From: an uncultured Flavobacteriaceae bacterium
GTDB lineage: Bacteria; Bacteroidota; Bacteroidia; Flavobacteriales; Flavobacteriaceae
Assembly: GCA_947487895.1 (NCBI GenBank)
Contig: CANKYF010000008.1
Location: 116,986-180,985 of the forward strand
DNA length: 64,000 bases
Reading direction: 5' to 3'
A program made the position numbers and the translations under genes. A model generated the notes under the pieces. It was not told the origin of the DNA and did not search any database. It saw nothing but the letters and a program-made list of their open reading frames with translations. Of the stretch, positions 53,478 through 64,000 are shown piece by piece (the first letter of the stretch is position 1; every line of letters starts with the position of its first letter).

Positions 53478-53484
53478 ATATTCT

Positions 53485-56400
53485 ATGGGGACTACAAAAG
53501 ATACAACTGTTTTTTCGGTATTTAGAAATTATACGCTCATTTTAGCGTGTATTTTATTATATTCCAATACCGCGTTTTCTCAAAATTATAACTACCAAGT
53601 TTCAGATAGCCGTACAGCAGCAGAAATAGATACTAATTTGTCTTCTGGAGGGCTTATTCTTGATATAACTGATGGAGAAATTGGTCAGTCTAATATGCAT
53701 TCTGAAATTAATACCTCTTTTGTAAAGGTAGGTGTTGATCATAATTCAGCATTTTCTCATTGGTATAAATTTACTATATCATTAGAACTAACACCAATAC
53801 AAGATGATGGTACAGATGGCACTACTTATATATTAGACGGAGCTGATGCACTTGTAATAGAATATAACCCATTAAGTAATAATAGTAATTTTGTTAACAT
53901 AGCTCAACATAATATACATGATAGTCATGGAATTAAAGTTAGAGTAGTTAGTATTGAAACAGAAAATCTAAACGATTCCTCTCAGCCTTTAAATACAACA
54001 TCTGCACCTACAAACGTTTACTTAGAAGCAGGTTTTAATTCTGAACGTTATTATCTTTTAACAAATCAAACAGCTGATATTACAGGTACGCTTAATAGTT
54101 ATGTTGATGACAATAATAATATATTAGACTGTAACTGTCTTGGATTAAATTGGACGCCTATTGATGGCGCCATTTTCTATGATTTAGAATGGACATGGGT
54201 AGATAACTACCCAGATTTAGGCAGTACCAACCCTTTAGCTGCTTCAGACATAGAATTATCAGAAAAGGATTTTGCTTTAAATAGCACAAGAGTTTCAACA
54301 ACCAATACCAAGTATGAGATACCTTTAATCTATTCTCAGGGCTATTTAATTTATCGTGTTAGAGGTGTAGGTAAAAATTTGTTGAATATCTCAAAATACA
54401 CTTATGGAGATTGGAGTTCAGGAAACAACGCAAAAACAAATATTAATAACTGGCCTGATTATACCCCTATAGATTCACATGAACAAAATAAAAACTGGCA
54501 ATTTCAAGCTAGTTACGCTGAAGAGGGTAAGAAAAAAGAAGTAGTAAGTTATTTTGATGGAACTCTAAGAAATAGGCAAACAGTAACAAAAATAAATAGT
54601 GATAATAATGCTATTGTAGGTGAAGTTATTTATGACAATCAAGGTAGGCCAGCCATAGAAGTTTTACCAGTGCCAACAGGAGATAATAAATTAGAATTCT
54701 ATCCAGATTTTAATTTAAACATGGGAAATGAGTTATATACACATCATGATTTTGATTGGGATGCTACTGGAGACCTATGCAAAATTGATTTATCAGGGAT
54801 GTCTACACAGATTGGTTCTAGTAAATATTATGGTGCTTTAGTTAATACAACAGGTACATTACAAGATTATGTGCCAGATGCCCAAAACTTTCCATTTTCC
54901 CAAATTGAATACACACCTGATAATACTGGTAGAATAAGACGTAAAGGTGGTGTGGGACAGACACATCAGTTAGGTACAGATCATGAAATGAAGTACTATT
55001 ATAGTACACCAAGTCAAACCGAATTAAATAGATTATTTGGAAGTAATGTTGGTAATGCATTGCACTATAAGAAAAACATGGTTATTGACCCTAATAATCA
55101 AGTAAGTGTAAGCTATATTGATCCACAAGGAAGAACTATTGCAACTGCTTTAACTGGAGGAAATCCACCTAGCTTAGAGAGTATAACACAACAAGGTAAT
55201 CAGCCAGAAACTGAGGATATTTTAAATAAATTAGATCCTAATGATATTGATACCAATTTAGATAAAAATATAAAGTATAGTACAGCAAGATTTGGCACCT
55301 TTCAAGATGGCTTACAGGTCTCTAAGCAAATAGCTGTATCATCAGATGCAACAAATTATGATATAAATTATACAATATCAAATACCACTTCTTTTGCTCC
55401 AGAGTATTGTGTTTCAGACCTATATCCATTTGTATATGATCTTACATTAAGCCTTATGGATGATTGTGCTGTAGAAAAACTATCTGCTGAAATTAATAAC
55501 TTTAAGGTAGGAACAGAAAGTTATGATGGTGCTCATATAGATGTAACTACACCAAGTATTGTTCAAAATTTAGAACCAGCGTTCTTAAATACAGGGACTT
55601 ATACTTTATACAAAAATCTTCAAATTAATGAAGAAGTACTTAACAATTATGCAAATCATTACATTGCTAAACTTCAAGACCCAAACAACTCTAACTGTTA
55701 TATAAATCCAGATGATTTTGCACCAGATGCTAGTATAATAGGTTGTGAAGATATGACCTGTACAGAGTGTAAAGATGATCTTGGTGAGCAAAACGTTTAT
55801 ATAGAAGATGAGTTAGCCTTATATTACGGCAGTACCAGTGCATTTACAATTACAGGAAATTCTAATAGTGGTTTTACAATAGGTAATATACCTCAATCTA
55901 GTGATGATAATAATGGGACTGAAGATATAGACTCATTAGAGGTTTCTGCCTTAGTAAATACATATGCCAGAGAATGGGAGCTTTTATATGAATCTTGTGA
56001 AACTTTAGATGGATGTAATAAAGTACCAGTGCTAACTTCTTGTACTATAAGTAATTCTTTTTTAATACAAGACATGAGTCCACTTGGTCAGTATGGTAGT
56101 ATAGAGTTTACATCTGTTTTAGATGAAGATCAAAATGAGGTTTTAGATGAAAATGGTGATGTTGTAACAGACATTCAAGACCCATTAAGTATTTTTAATC
56201 AAAACAATAAATTAATAGTTAATGGAGCATCAGGTGCTGTAAGCTGGAGAACACCTGATACATATTTTGATTCTTATGGTAAAGAAGCACAAATTGAAGT
56301 AATAAAAAATGCTGATGGAACTTATACTCCAAAAATAAAAATAGAAGAAGGAGAAAACCCTTCAAACTACGTAAATGAAGTTGTAAATTTAGATGGAACT

Positions 56401-59400
56401 GTTAAATATTTATGGATAAAACCGCAGCATTTAGAAAAAGTAGAAGATTTCCTTTCTTATTGGGAAGATTCTTGGGCAGAATCACTATTACAATACCATC
56501 CAGAAAATTGCTACTTAGATTATGTTACGCAATTATGTACTTTAGAATTTAATGGTTTTGATACAGATTCTTATGACGACTACCTTGCGAGTATAGAAAC
56601 TTTTGCTGATGCACAAACAGCTAACGTGTTTGATGATGCAGAAGATATTTTTGAACGAGACCCTTACTTTCAACAAACTTTAGGGACTTCTTTTGAGTCT
56701 AATAATCTATACAATTGGAGAAGAGATATTATGCTTAGGGCCATACAAGGAGAATATGAAGGCAATGATAATCTTGCTATGTTAAACGTAGCATATAAAA
56801 CTGTGGTTTGTAATGGACTTACAACTTGCCCTAATCTTTTATCATTTAATGATATAAATAATTTGGCAAATGATACTTTAAAAAATAGAGTATGGGAAGC
56901 TTACAAATCATTATATTCATCATTAAAGGAAAAAATTAAATATGTTTTCCTAAACACATATGCTAAAGAACATGGTTGCTATAATGGTTGTATTGGGGAA
57001 GAAGGTGCTACTACATTAACAAATGTGATATTTGGATACCCACAGAGGATCAATATCAATAATCATATTAATAATATTTCTGTTACACAATTTTGTGATG
57101 TAGAAGAATCTAGTTTATACAGGGAAAAAACAAAGCGTTTTATTCCAGCAGATATTGGTTATGATTCTTCTTTGACTGGTGATGAGCTCATAGAAAACTC
57201 AAAGAAAGATGTAGATGTTAATATATATTATAGTACAGGTGAATGTCCGTTATTATACGATTTAGAATCGTTTTTAAATGGCATGGTAGAAGAAAGAGCC
57301 TCTAATAACTCAACTATTGGTATAGATATTACTCAAAATAGGTTGTATTCAGGGCAATATTTGTCAAAAAATTTATATGAGGCATTTGGAGGAGCAGTAA
57401 ACCAAGCTTCATCATTAAATATAAACACTACGCAAAGTGGTTCTTCTCTTAGTATAACTCTAGCAGAAATTGTAACACCATGTAATGATCCAGTAACTCT
57501 AACTTTACCTTCAAGCTCTGGGTTAAATTGGGCAGATTACAATCCCAATACAGCAACTGGTTGGCATATAACAAAGTTGTCAAATCTATATTATGATGCT
57601 AGCATATCAGATTTTAGTGGTATTGATAATATTTATGGTTTTCAAATATTAGCTCAAATTGAAGATGGTTCAGAACTAAAAGAAATTGTACTAACAGGAA
57701 CAACATGTACTGCAATTGGAGAATGTAGTATAGTTGAAGATGGTGATGATGTTGGTGAAGTTATTGACATAAATGTGTCTAATCCAGAAAGTAGCTATGG
57801 ATGCACAAAACAAGCTAAGTTTAAGAGAGATTTTATTATTTTACTTAATGCTTTAAATAAAGCAAATGCACTTTCAGCAACTACACAGATAAACCTTAGT
57901 GAATATCCAGAGTATACCAATAGTTCTCTTATAGAATTTTTTAATGATAATTTAGATAACCCAAGAGCAACTTGGAATGTAACTTCAGAAGGGAATTATA
58001 TAGATTTAGGGTTTGGTATAAATACTTTTAATATACCAAATACTAACCTATCATTACCAGCAAATCATAGATTTGAGAGTATATCTATAATAAGTGAAAG
58101 TACGGCAGAAGATATAGTTAAAATAAAAGTTACTGATGCCACAGGAGATTTTTATAGTAATGATATTAATGCATCTATTTTTCCTGGTCAGAATTATTCA
58201 TGTTGTGGCCTAGAAGAAGGTCCCCAATTAGTACCAGTTTTTATGTTGAGAAAACAAATTACTGGAGGAGGCCTTATAGGTGATGGTTCTATGGGTAATA
58301 GATTGTATTATGAAACAGTTGCTTTTCAACCTTTAGGCATTTCCTATGGCTTAAATGAGTTAATGGATTTAGATTTTACAGTATCCTTTAGTGACTTTAG
58401 CAGAAATGCAGCAGACTATAACGCAACACTATTTTTAAATGGCCAAGAATATACAATGGCAAATAATAGATTAAGTTTTTGTTTTCATGATAACGTTAAT
58501 ATGGTTTCAACTACTCATTGGCCACCACATAACCGTATAGGTTGGAATGCCTTTGGTGATTTTTCCTTTGATATGTTTAACCTAAGTTATGAAACTGATC
58601 AAAGAATTGATTTTAGTTTTAATGAAGGTGCAGGAAATGCTTTTTCTAATAATGGCATTGAAATGGGAGTTAATCAAAGTAGTTGGATAAATGATGGTGT
58701 TTTTGGTACAGGTTTACGTTTTAACAATAATTTAGAAACAAATTGGCAAAAGGTAAATAGTTTAAATTTTGAAAATGGTGATTGGGTTAATTTTAAAACT
58801 CAATTAAGGTTTATGAGTAGCCCACCACCTAATTGGTATAATACTTATAACATTGGTGAATATGTTCCAGTGGGGTTTGTTGCTCAACTAGATGACTTAA
58901 ATACAGCAGGAAATCTTTGCCAGTTACTACTTTTTGCTTATGAAGCTTCAGATCTTATTGGTAATGATCTTTTAAATGGTAATGGCTCAATTAGTTGGGT
59001 TAATGAATCTACTATTAAGAATTTTTGTAATTTGGAGGTGCCTAATGATGAAGTAAGTTTACCTGCAAATTGGGCTATATCATCAGATGCTTTGTGGTTT
59101 GATGCGCGTCTTCCTTCAATAGGTTATACTAATGCGGCAATTAATGCTACTTCCTGTTATAATAGTGACGAATTTAATGGAATTGATAGTTTTGGACAAT
59201 ATGGTTTTTTTCCAGAAGATGTATACCCATCTCAAGATGGAGGCGCTTTTTTAGCATCATTTTTATATGATGATAGCAAAAAAGATGAATTATTAATAAC
59301 ATTAAATAATTTAGAAGTAGGTAAAGAATATATAGTAAACTTTCTTCAAAAAAACTTAAGATTTTCTGAACATGCTATTTCTAGTGAAGGAATAACACTT

Positions 59401-62400
59401 TCACCAGCAAGATGGATAGTAGAAATGTCTAATGATGATTTTACTGAGGTTCAAACACAAACTAGTGAAAATTATATGCCTGCCCCAATTGATAATAGAG
59501 CTTGGCAAAGAGTAAAATATAGTTTCACACCTACAAATAGTACACAAATTCTTAAGTTTAGAGGAGAAAAAGAACTATTAAACGGTTTAGCTTATATAGG
59601 TATAGATGGTATTACAGTTGCTAAAAGCAATGGATTTGGTGCTGTCAATACTTCAGAAGAACAGTGCAATGTATGTATACCGCAAACTGTTGCTCCTTTA
59701 AGTTGTACAGAAAAATATAATCAATTTATTAATTCAACAGAATTAAATAATATTGAAAATATTGATTTATCTATCTATACTGAAGAAATTTTTTGCAATT
59801 TTAATTATGCATACTTAGTAGATTCTTATATAGAATATATTACTAACCCAACCTTAAGTATTACATCAACTTATAATAAGTATTATTTATCAATTTCTGA
59901 ATTTGGAAATACAGATTTAAATTATGGTTATAGTGATATTAATACAGTAATTAATGCATATGCAACTTATACATCTGGCCATACTGGAGATGAAGATGAT
60001 ATTTATTGGAATGATTATGTAAATACAGTGTATATGGAGGCAAATAGTGTGTGTCCTCCATCACCAATGAATCCAAATAATGGAATTTCAATTCCAGAAC
60101 CAACTATTACCCCTTGTGAGAAATTTAGTTTAAATGTTTCTGAAGCTTATCAAGCAGAATCTTATCAAAGATATTTAAGCGAACTAAAAGAAAGATTTAA
60201 AAGAGATTACATTAAGCAAGGTATTGAAAGTGTTGTTGAAACTTTAACAACAGACTATGAAGATAAGGAATACCAGTACACATTATATTATTATGATCAA
60301 GCAGGCAATTTGGTGCAAACTGTAGCACCAGAGGGTGTAGATAAACTAGATGCTAGTGAAGTTTCAGGTGGTGATGAACCAGAGCATAGTTTTAAAACAC
60401 AATACCGTTACAACTCACTAAATCAGTTAGTATGGCAAAAAACACCAGATGGAGGAATAACGCGTTTTGCTTATGACAGATTAGGGCGTATCATTGCTTC
60501 TCAAAATGCAAAACAAGTTGAAGAAAGTACGCCACTACAGTCTGTTGTTAGTTATACTTTATATGATCATTTAGGAAGAATTGAAGAAGCTGGACAAGCT
60601 AGAGTAAGCCCTGCCTTTTCAGTAAATAATGATGGGGTATTAACAATGGATATATCTGGGATGCCAATAAATACAGGTTCAGATTTATTGCCCTTTATTC
60701 AAAATAAAGAGCAGGTAACTAAAACCACATATTCAACACAATCGCCTTTAACAGAAGATCCAAATATAGATTTTGATCAAAACCAAAGCACCTCAAGAAA
60801 TAGAGTAACATCTGTTATTTACATAGATGATGTATCCTCTGGTTTAGATTGTAATAATGCCATTCTTTATGATTATGATATACATGGAAATGTAAAAAGA
60901 ATGGGGTATTATGTTTATTTAGGTGAAAACACCCAAAAAAGTTTAAAAACTACACACTATGATTATGATTTAATAAGTGGTAATGTAAAACAAGTAACAT
61001 ATCAAAAAGAGCAACCAGATCAATTTATACACCGTTATCAATATGATGCAGATAACCGTATAACATTAGTACAAACCTCTAGAGATGGTATGTTATGGGA
61101 AACAGATGCAACTTATAATTATTATGAGCATGGTCCATTAGCGCGTACAGAGCTAGGTAACCAAAAAGTACAAGGTTTAGACTATGCCTACACCATACAA
61201 GGGTGGTTAAAAGGAGTTAACGGAGAACAAGCAGGTGTAAATGATATAGGTACAGATAATGGAACTACTACAGCAAAAGATGCTTTTGGTTTCTCATTAA
61301 ATTATTTTAGCGGAGATTATATCTCAATAGGAACAACAAATCCGTTTACTGTTGCAGAAAGCTCTAATCAAAATCAAAATAACCTGTATAATGGTAACAT
61401 AAAAACAATGGTTACTAGCTTAATAGATATTGATGAAAATCCGTTAAGTACATTACAGAACAATTACACCTATGACCAATTAAATCGTATAAAAACAATG
61501 AAATCATACGATTTAACGGGTAATAGTTTAGCCTATGAATCTTCATATGCCTATGATAAAAACGGTAACCTTCAATCTCTTACTAGATTTGCAAATGGTA
61601 CAGCAATGGATAACTTATCCTATAATTATAACAATGCTATAGCAGATAAGAGTTTAAGAAACAACCGCTTATATGCTGTAAATGAAGATTCTAGTTTAGA
61701 TAGCAATTTTGAAAATATCGATATAGATAGTGGTCAAGCAACAGGAACACTTAATACTACTACTGGTAATTATGATGGAGCCAATTATGAGTATGATGCT
61801 ATTGGGCAACTAATTAAAGATGAACAAGAAGGTATTACTAATATAAACTGGAGAGTAGACGGTAAAGTTGAAAGTATTACAAAAGAATCTGAAAATAATG
61901 ACATAACAGTTATTAGCTTTGAGTATGATGGTTTAGGAAATAGAATAGCTAAAAAAGTTATTACTAATGATGTTGAAGAATTAGAAGCAAATACTTATTA
62001 CATACGTGATGCTCAAGGTAATGTAATGGCTGTTTATAACAAAGGGCTAGTTGAAGATCAATTTGCGATTTTTAATATTTCATCAGGAACAATTCATTCT
62101 GGTGTAGAAACCATCGAAAAACCTGAAAATATTGTATTTACTAATTATACTGCTACTTTAAATGCTAATGTAAATGTATCTTCAGGTAACTCAATAGTTC
62201 TAAAACCAGGAGCTCATCTACAAGCAGGAGCTAATGTATTATTACGTATTAATCCAATTTTAAATACCTCTGGAGGCTCTTCTTCGGGATCTTCTTCTCA
62301 AGTTGTAGGTTTAAAACTATCAGAACATCATATTTATGGTAGTTCAAGGCTAGGTATTCAAGAATATAAAGAAACACCAACATTAAGTACTGCGTTGTAT

Positions 62401-63570
62401 ACTAATCATGTTGGAGACAAACGTTATGAGTTAAGCAACCACTTAGGCAATGTTTTAAGTGTTGTAAGCGACCGTAAATTGGTTAAAAGTGGTATCTTTA
62501 CACCAGACGTTCTTTCATATAATGATTACTATCCTTTCGGTATGACACTGCCGAATCGTAGTGGTAGCGTAGGTTCTTACCGTTATGGCTTCCAAGGACA
62601 GGAGAAGGATGATGAGGTTAAAGGGGAAGTGAATAGCTTTAATTATAAGTATAGGATGCATGACCCTAGGGTGGGGAGGTTTTTTGCGGTTGACCCACTT
62701 GCTAAATCTTATCCATGGAACTCTCCTTATGCTTTTAGTGAAAATAGGGTTATAGATGGAATCGAATTAGAAGGTTTGGAGTTTTCACCATATAAAACAG
62801 GAATGGCTTTTCGTAGTAATAGAATAGCCGAATTAGAGGCTCAAGGTGATCCAGCAAAATTGGCAGAATTAAGGAGGGATAAATTAATTGCTGGTACTTT
62901 TGTGTTTTCAGCTCTCTTTGCACCAGCAGCTGTTGTTTATGGCCCACCAGCTCTTGCGGGTGCATCTTCATCAGCTACTTATTATACAGGAAGTACTATA
63001 AGTTGGCTTTCTAATCCAGCTAATCAAGAATTAGTATATCAGGGAGGAGCCTTAGTGTCAGGAATGGTAATGGGTGATGCATTACCAGAAGGTGTATTTC
63101 CTAATTCTGGAATGGATGAAGAAGGTCAAATACTTAATAGATTATTTCGAGGTACTTTTGGTGGAAACTTAGGAGGTGCTGCTTCACAAGCAGCAAAAGT
63201 AACTCATACCTCAACCAACCCACTAGTTTCTCTTTTGTATGCAATTGAAGGTAAAACAAGAAGTGGTATGGAAGGAATTCTCGAAATAATGTCGCCTGAA
63301 AAAATTAAAACTTTAGAAACATATGTTGATGATTTCTCATTACCTCATGATTTTGAGGTTTTTGTTAAACTATCTGCTGAAGAATTTTCAAATCAAGCTA
63401 GTTTTAAGATTTCAGTAGATAAGGCGAAAAGTATTTTCAAAGAACTTGGAATTGAGAATATACCTTCGAACATTTTTGGGTCGGAGAGTTTAAATACTTA
63501 TATTAAAGAATTAGGTCCGCAAATGTCTGAAGACCTGATTCAGCAATTCTATGATAAGGCTACTAAATAA
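53485..63570 (+). CDS. Giant RHS/YD-repeat protein with DUF6443-like segment, RHS core and polymorphic C-terminal tip
   Basis: About 3361 residues. Three in-frame ATGs (53449, 53461, 53485) are available; the last gives the cleanest signal peptide ([16 protein letters not shown]). Numbered from 53449: DUF6443-like [23 protein letters not shown] at about 349, with the [17 protein letters not shown] strip; long Cys-rich insert region (650-2240); YD repeats proper from about 2274 ([38 protein letters not shown]); RHS core at 2990-3105 ([58 protein letters not shown]). The tip is 3106-3373: hydrophobic [26 protein letters not shown], then a mostly helical end. Its cage would hold a toxic tip. Toxin activity unidentified. 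Confidence 0.9.
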   Translation: MGTTKDTTVFSVFRNYTLILACILLYSNTAFSQNYNYQVSDSRTAAEIDTNLSSGGLILDITDGEIGQSNMHSEINTSFVKVGVDHNSAFSHWYKFTISLELTPIQDDGTDGTTYILDGADALVIEYNPLSNNSNFVNIAQHNIHDSHGIKVRVVSIETENLNDSSQPLNTTSAPTNVYLEAGFNSERYYLLTNQTADITGTLNSYVDDNNNILDCNCLGLNWTPIDGAIFYDLEWTWVDNYPDLGSTNPLAASDIELSEKDFALNSTRVSTTNTKYEIPLIYSQGYLIYRVRGVGKNLLNISKYTYGDWSSGNNAKTNINNWPDYTPIDSHEQNKNWQFQASYAEEGKKKEVVSYFDGTLRNRQTVTKINSDNNAIVGEVIYDNQGRPAIEVLPVPTGDNKLEFYPDFNLNMGNELYTHHDFDWDATGDLCKIDLSGMSTQIGSSKYYGALVNTTGTLQDYVPDAQNFPFSQIEYTPDNTGRIRRKGGVGQTHQLGTDHEMKYYYSTPSQTELNRLFGSNVGNALHYKKNMVIDPNNQVSVSYIDPQGRTIATALTGGNPPSLESITQQGNQPETEDILNKLDPNDIDTNLDKNIKYSTARFGTFQDGLQVSKQIAVSSDATNYDINYTISNTTSFAPEYCVSDLYPFVYDLTLSLMDDCAVEKLSAEINNFKVGTESYDGAHIDVTTPSIVQNLEPAFLNTGTYTLYKNLQINEEVLNNYANHYIAKLQDPNNSNCYINPDDFAPDASIIGCEDMTCTECKDDLGEQNVYIEDELALYYGSTSAFTITGNSNSGFTIGNIPQSSDDNNGTEDIDSLEVSALVNTYAREWELLYESCETLDGCNKVPVLTSCTISNSFLIQDMSPLGQYGSIEFTSVLDEDQNEVLDENGDVVTDIQDPLSIFNQNNKLIVNGASGAVSWRTPDTYFDSYGKEAQIEVIKNADGTYTPKIKIEEGENPSNYVNEVVNLDGTVKYLWIKPQHLEKVEDFLSYWEDSWAESLLQYHPENCYLDYVTQLCTLEFNGFDTDSYDDYLASIETFADAQTANVFDDAEDIFERDPYFQQTLGTSFESNNLYNWRRDIMLRAIQGEYEGNDNLAMLNVAYKTVVCNGLTTCPNLLSFNDINNLANDTLKNRVWEAYKSLYSSLKEKIKYVFLNTYAKEHGCYNGCIGEEGATTLTNVIFGYPQRININNHINNISVTQFCDVEESSLYREKTKRFIPADIGYDSSLTGDELIENSKKDVDVNIYYSTGECPLLYDLESFLNGMVEERASNNSTIGIDITQNRLYSGQYLSKNLYEAFGGAVNQASSLNINTTQSGSSLSITLAEIVTPCNDPVTLTLPSSSGLNWADYNPNTATGWHITKLSNLYYDASISDFSGIDNIYGFQILAQIEDGSELKEIVLTGTTCTAIGECSIVEDGDDVGEVIDINVSNPESSYGCTKQAKFKRDFIILLNALNKANALSATTQINLSEYPEYTNSSLIEFFNDNLDNPRATWNVTSEGNYIDLGFGINTFNIPNTNLSLPANHRFESISIISESTAEDIVKIKVTDATGDFYSNDINASIFPGQNYSCCGLEEGPQLVPVFMLRKQITGGGLIGDGSMGNRLYYETVAFQPLGISYGLNELMDLDFTVSFSDFSRNAADYNATLFLNGQEYTMANNRLSFCFHDNVNMVSTTHWPPHNRIGWNAFGDFSFDMFNLSYETDQRIDFSFNEGAGNAFSNNGIEMGVNQSSWINDGVFGTGLRFNNNLETNWQKVNSLNFENGDWVNFKTQLRFMSSPPPNWYNTYNIGEYVPVGFVAQLDDLNTAGNLCQLLLFAYEASDLIGNDLLNGNGSISWVNESTIKNFCNLEVPNDEVSLPANWAISSDALWFDARLPSIGYTNAAINATSCYNSDEFNGIDSFGQYGFFPEDVYPSQDGGAFLASFLYDDSKKDELLITLNNLEVGKEYIVNFLQKNLRFSEHAISSEGITLSPARWIVEMSNDDFTEVQTQTSENYMPAPIDNRAWQRVKYSFTPTNSTQILKFRGEKELLNGLAYIGIDGITVAKSNGFGAVNTSEEQCNVCIPQTVAPLSCTEKYNQFINSTELNNIENIDLSIYTEEIFCNFNYAYLVDSYIEYITNPTLSITSTYNKYYLSISEFGNTDLNYGYSDINTVINAYATYTSGHTGDEDDIYWNDYVNTVYMEANSVCPPSPMNPNNGISIPEPTITPCEKFSLNVSEAYQAESYQRYLSELKERFKRDYIKQGIESVVETLTTDYEDKEYQYTLYYYDQAGNLVQTVAPEGVDKLDASEVSGGDEPEHSFKTQYRYNSLNQLVWQKTPDGGITRFAYDRLGRIIASQNAKQVEESTPLQSVVSYTLYDHLGRIEEAGQARVSPAFSVNNDGVLTMDISGMPINTGSDLLPFIQNKEQVTKTTYSTQSPLTEDPNIDFDQNQSTSRNRVTSVIYIDDVSSGLDCNNAILYDYDIHGNVKRMGYYVYLGENTQKSLKTTHYDYDLISGNVKQVTYQKEQPDQFIHRYQYDADNRITLVQTSRDGMLWETDATYNYYEHGPLARTELGNQKVQGLDYAYTIQGWLKGVNGEQAGVNDIGTDNGTTTAKDAFGFSLNYFSGDYISIGTTNPFTVAESSNQNQNNLYNGNIKTMVTSLIDIDENPLSTLQNNYTYDQLNRIKTMKSYDLTGNSLAYESSYAYDKNGNLQSLTRFANGTAMDNLSYNYNNAIADKSLRNNRLYAVNEDSSLDSNFENIDIDSGQATGTLNTTTGNYDGANYEYDAIGQLIKDEQEGITNINWRVDGKVESITKESENNDITVISFEYDGLGNRIAKKVITNDVEELEANTYYIRDAQGNVMAVYNKGLVEDQFAIFNISSGTIHSGVETIEKPENIVFTNYTATLNANVNVSSGNSIVLKPGAHLQAGANVLLRINPILNTSGGSSSGSSSQVVGLKLSEHHIYGSSRLGIQEYKETPTLSTALYTNHVGDKRYELSNHLGNVLSVVSDRKLVKSGIFTPDVLSYNDYYPFGMTLPNRSGSVGSYRYGFQGQEKDDEVKGEVNSFNYKYRMHDPRVGRFFAVDPLAKSYPWNSPYAFSENRVIDGIELEGLEFSPYKTGMAFRSNRIAELEAQGDPAKLAELRRDKLIAGTFVFSALFAPAAVVYGPPALAGASSSATYYTGSTISWLSNPANQELVYQGGALVSGMVMGDALPEGVFPNSGMDEEGQILNRLFRGTFGGNLGGAASQAAKVTHTSTNPLVSLLYAIEGKTRSGMEGILEIMSPEKIKTLETYVDDFSLPHDFEVFVKLSAEEFSNQASFKISVDKAKSIFKELGIENIPSNIFGSESLNTYIKELGPQMSEDLIQQFYDKATK

Positions 63571-63579
63571 TTTAAATTT

Positions 63580-63915
63580 ATGAAAAAAATAAAACTTTAT
63601 GGTCGAGCTAGGTTAGATGAAGGAAAGTTGTTTTTCATCACGGCCCTTGTAGATGATGCAATTTTTATAAACGATAATGTAAATAAAATCGTTATCAACC
63701 AGAATGTCATTAATGTCAATTGTAACATTAATCAAATATTAATTTCATTTGGGATAAAGAGAATAAATTCACAAGAAATTGAAAGAGGTTATAAAGGCCT
63801 GATATCTTTAGATTGTGAATTTAAAGAGCTTAATATATTACCAGAGGCTAAGAAGGGGTGGCAAATTGATGATGATAATGAGGTTTATTTAATTATCGAT
63901 AATCGCAAAGAATAA
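63580..63915 (+). CDS. Small protein after RHS tip, candidate immunity protein
   Basis: A 111-residue cytoplasmic protein (no signal), starting 9 bp after the RHS gene. Beta-rich N-terminal half (KKIKLYGRARLDEGKLFFITALVDDAIFINDNV), then EIERGYKGLISLDCEFKELN and an acidic end (WQIDDDNEVYLIIDNRKE). No known family. Position and size are those of immunity genes that follow polymorphic toxin tips; this is inference from context. Confidence 0.7.
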   Translation: MKKIKLYGRARLDEGKLFFITALVDDAIFINDNVNKIVINQNVINVNCNINQILISFGIKRINSQEIERGYKGLISLDCEFKELNILPEAKKGWQIDDDNEVYLIIDNRKE

Positions 63916-63930
63916 AACCTTATCCCCGAT

Positions 63931-64000
63931 AGCGCTCGACTGTGTCGGGTGCTTTAAAGATAAGAGTAGGAAATAAAGTTTGTTTTGCACTCGTTACAAA
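63931..64000. repeat. Inverted copy of the 70-bp palindromic repeat core, cut by window end
   Basis: Reverse complement of 24260-24329, with one mismatch in 70. It begins 16 bp after the candidate immunity gene stop. The full 84-bp element probably extends beyond the window; bases 63921-63930 resemble the flanking CGCTAGCGG-like end only in part. Confidence 0.85.

Noticed and set aside
39979..63570. T9SS cargo with a C-terminal sorting domain
   Set aside because: I looked for the C-terminal beta domain with a terminal KxxVxK-like strand; the tail-module proteins end in coiled coils and the RHS protein ends in a helical tip.
1..64000. tRNA, rRNA or tmRNA genes
   Set aside because: No GC-rich cloverleaf-like or conserved rRNA stretch was seen on reading both strands; the GC-richer patches are the REP elements.

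Overview
The window looks like a marine, alga-associated member of the Bacteroidota, probably Flavobacteriaceae. The reasons are very AT-rich DNA, many short 'MKK' lipoprotein and Sec signal peptides, weak ribosome binding sites, a hybrid two-component regulator (HTCS), stacked S1 sulfatases with glycoside hydrolases, and giant YD-repeat proteins of flavobacterial type. No rRNA, tRNA or CRISPR array was seen.

Region 1 (1-20.7 kb) is most of a polysaccharide utilisation locus. It holds a GH105-type unsaturated uronyl hydrolase cut by the window edge, four S1 sulfatases, a GH3, a GH43, a GH2, a GH29 alpha-L-fucosidase, a secreted alpha/beta-hydrolase esterase and an HTCS sensor-regulator. The set fits breakdown of a sulfated, uronic-acid-containing algal polysaccharide with xylose/arabinose, galactose and fucose side groups. 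No SusC/SusD pair or polysaccharide lyase lies in the window, so the exact glycan is open.

Region 2 (20.7-28.2 kb) is a scarred, repeat-rich accessory segment. It has a MORN-like protein, two copies of one tyrosine recombinase (one whole, one missing its N-terminus), a ParE/RelE-like toxin-antitoxin pair, and two REP-associated (Y1/HUH) transposase units. One transposase is intact; the other is killed by a stop codon and by a palindromic 24-bp insertion inside its HUH motif. An orphan 3' tip of an RHS/YD protein with an OmpA-like tail and a small secreted protein downstream follow.

Region 3 (28.2-63.9 kb) is a run of 18 genes, all on the plus strand and mostly overlapping or within 20 bp. 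The first eleven (28.2-39.3 kb) encode a type IV pilus/type II secretion-like machine: pseudopilins, GspF, an A24 prepilin peptidase, GspE, a secretin, a PilM/PilN fusion, and PilO- and PilP-like proteins. After an 88-bp gap come a lipoprotein, two modular proteins with identical types of tail-fibre-like C-termini, a 2098-residue RHS-shell-type protein, a 449-residue YD protein, a LolA-like protein, a 3373-residue RHS protein with a unique C-terminal tip, and a 111-residue candidate immunity protein. My main hypothesis is that this is one functional unit: a T2SS/T4P-like machine dedicated to export or display of adhesins and a giant RHS toxin shell. The downstream edge ends in an inverted copy of a 70-bp repeat found in region 2, so the operon and orphan tip lie between inverted repeats.
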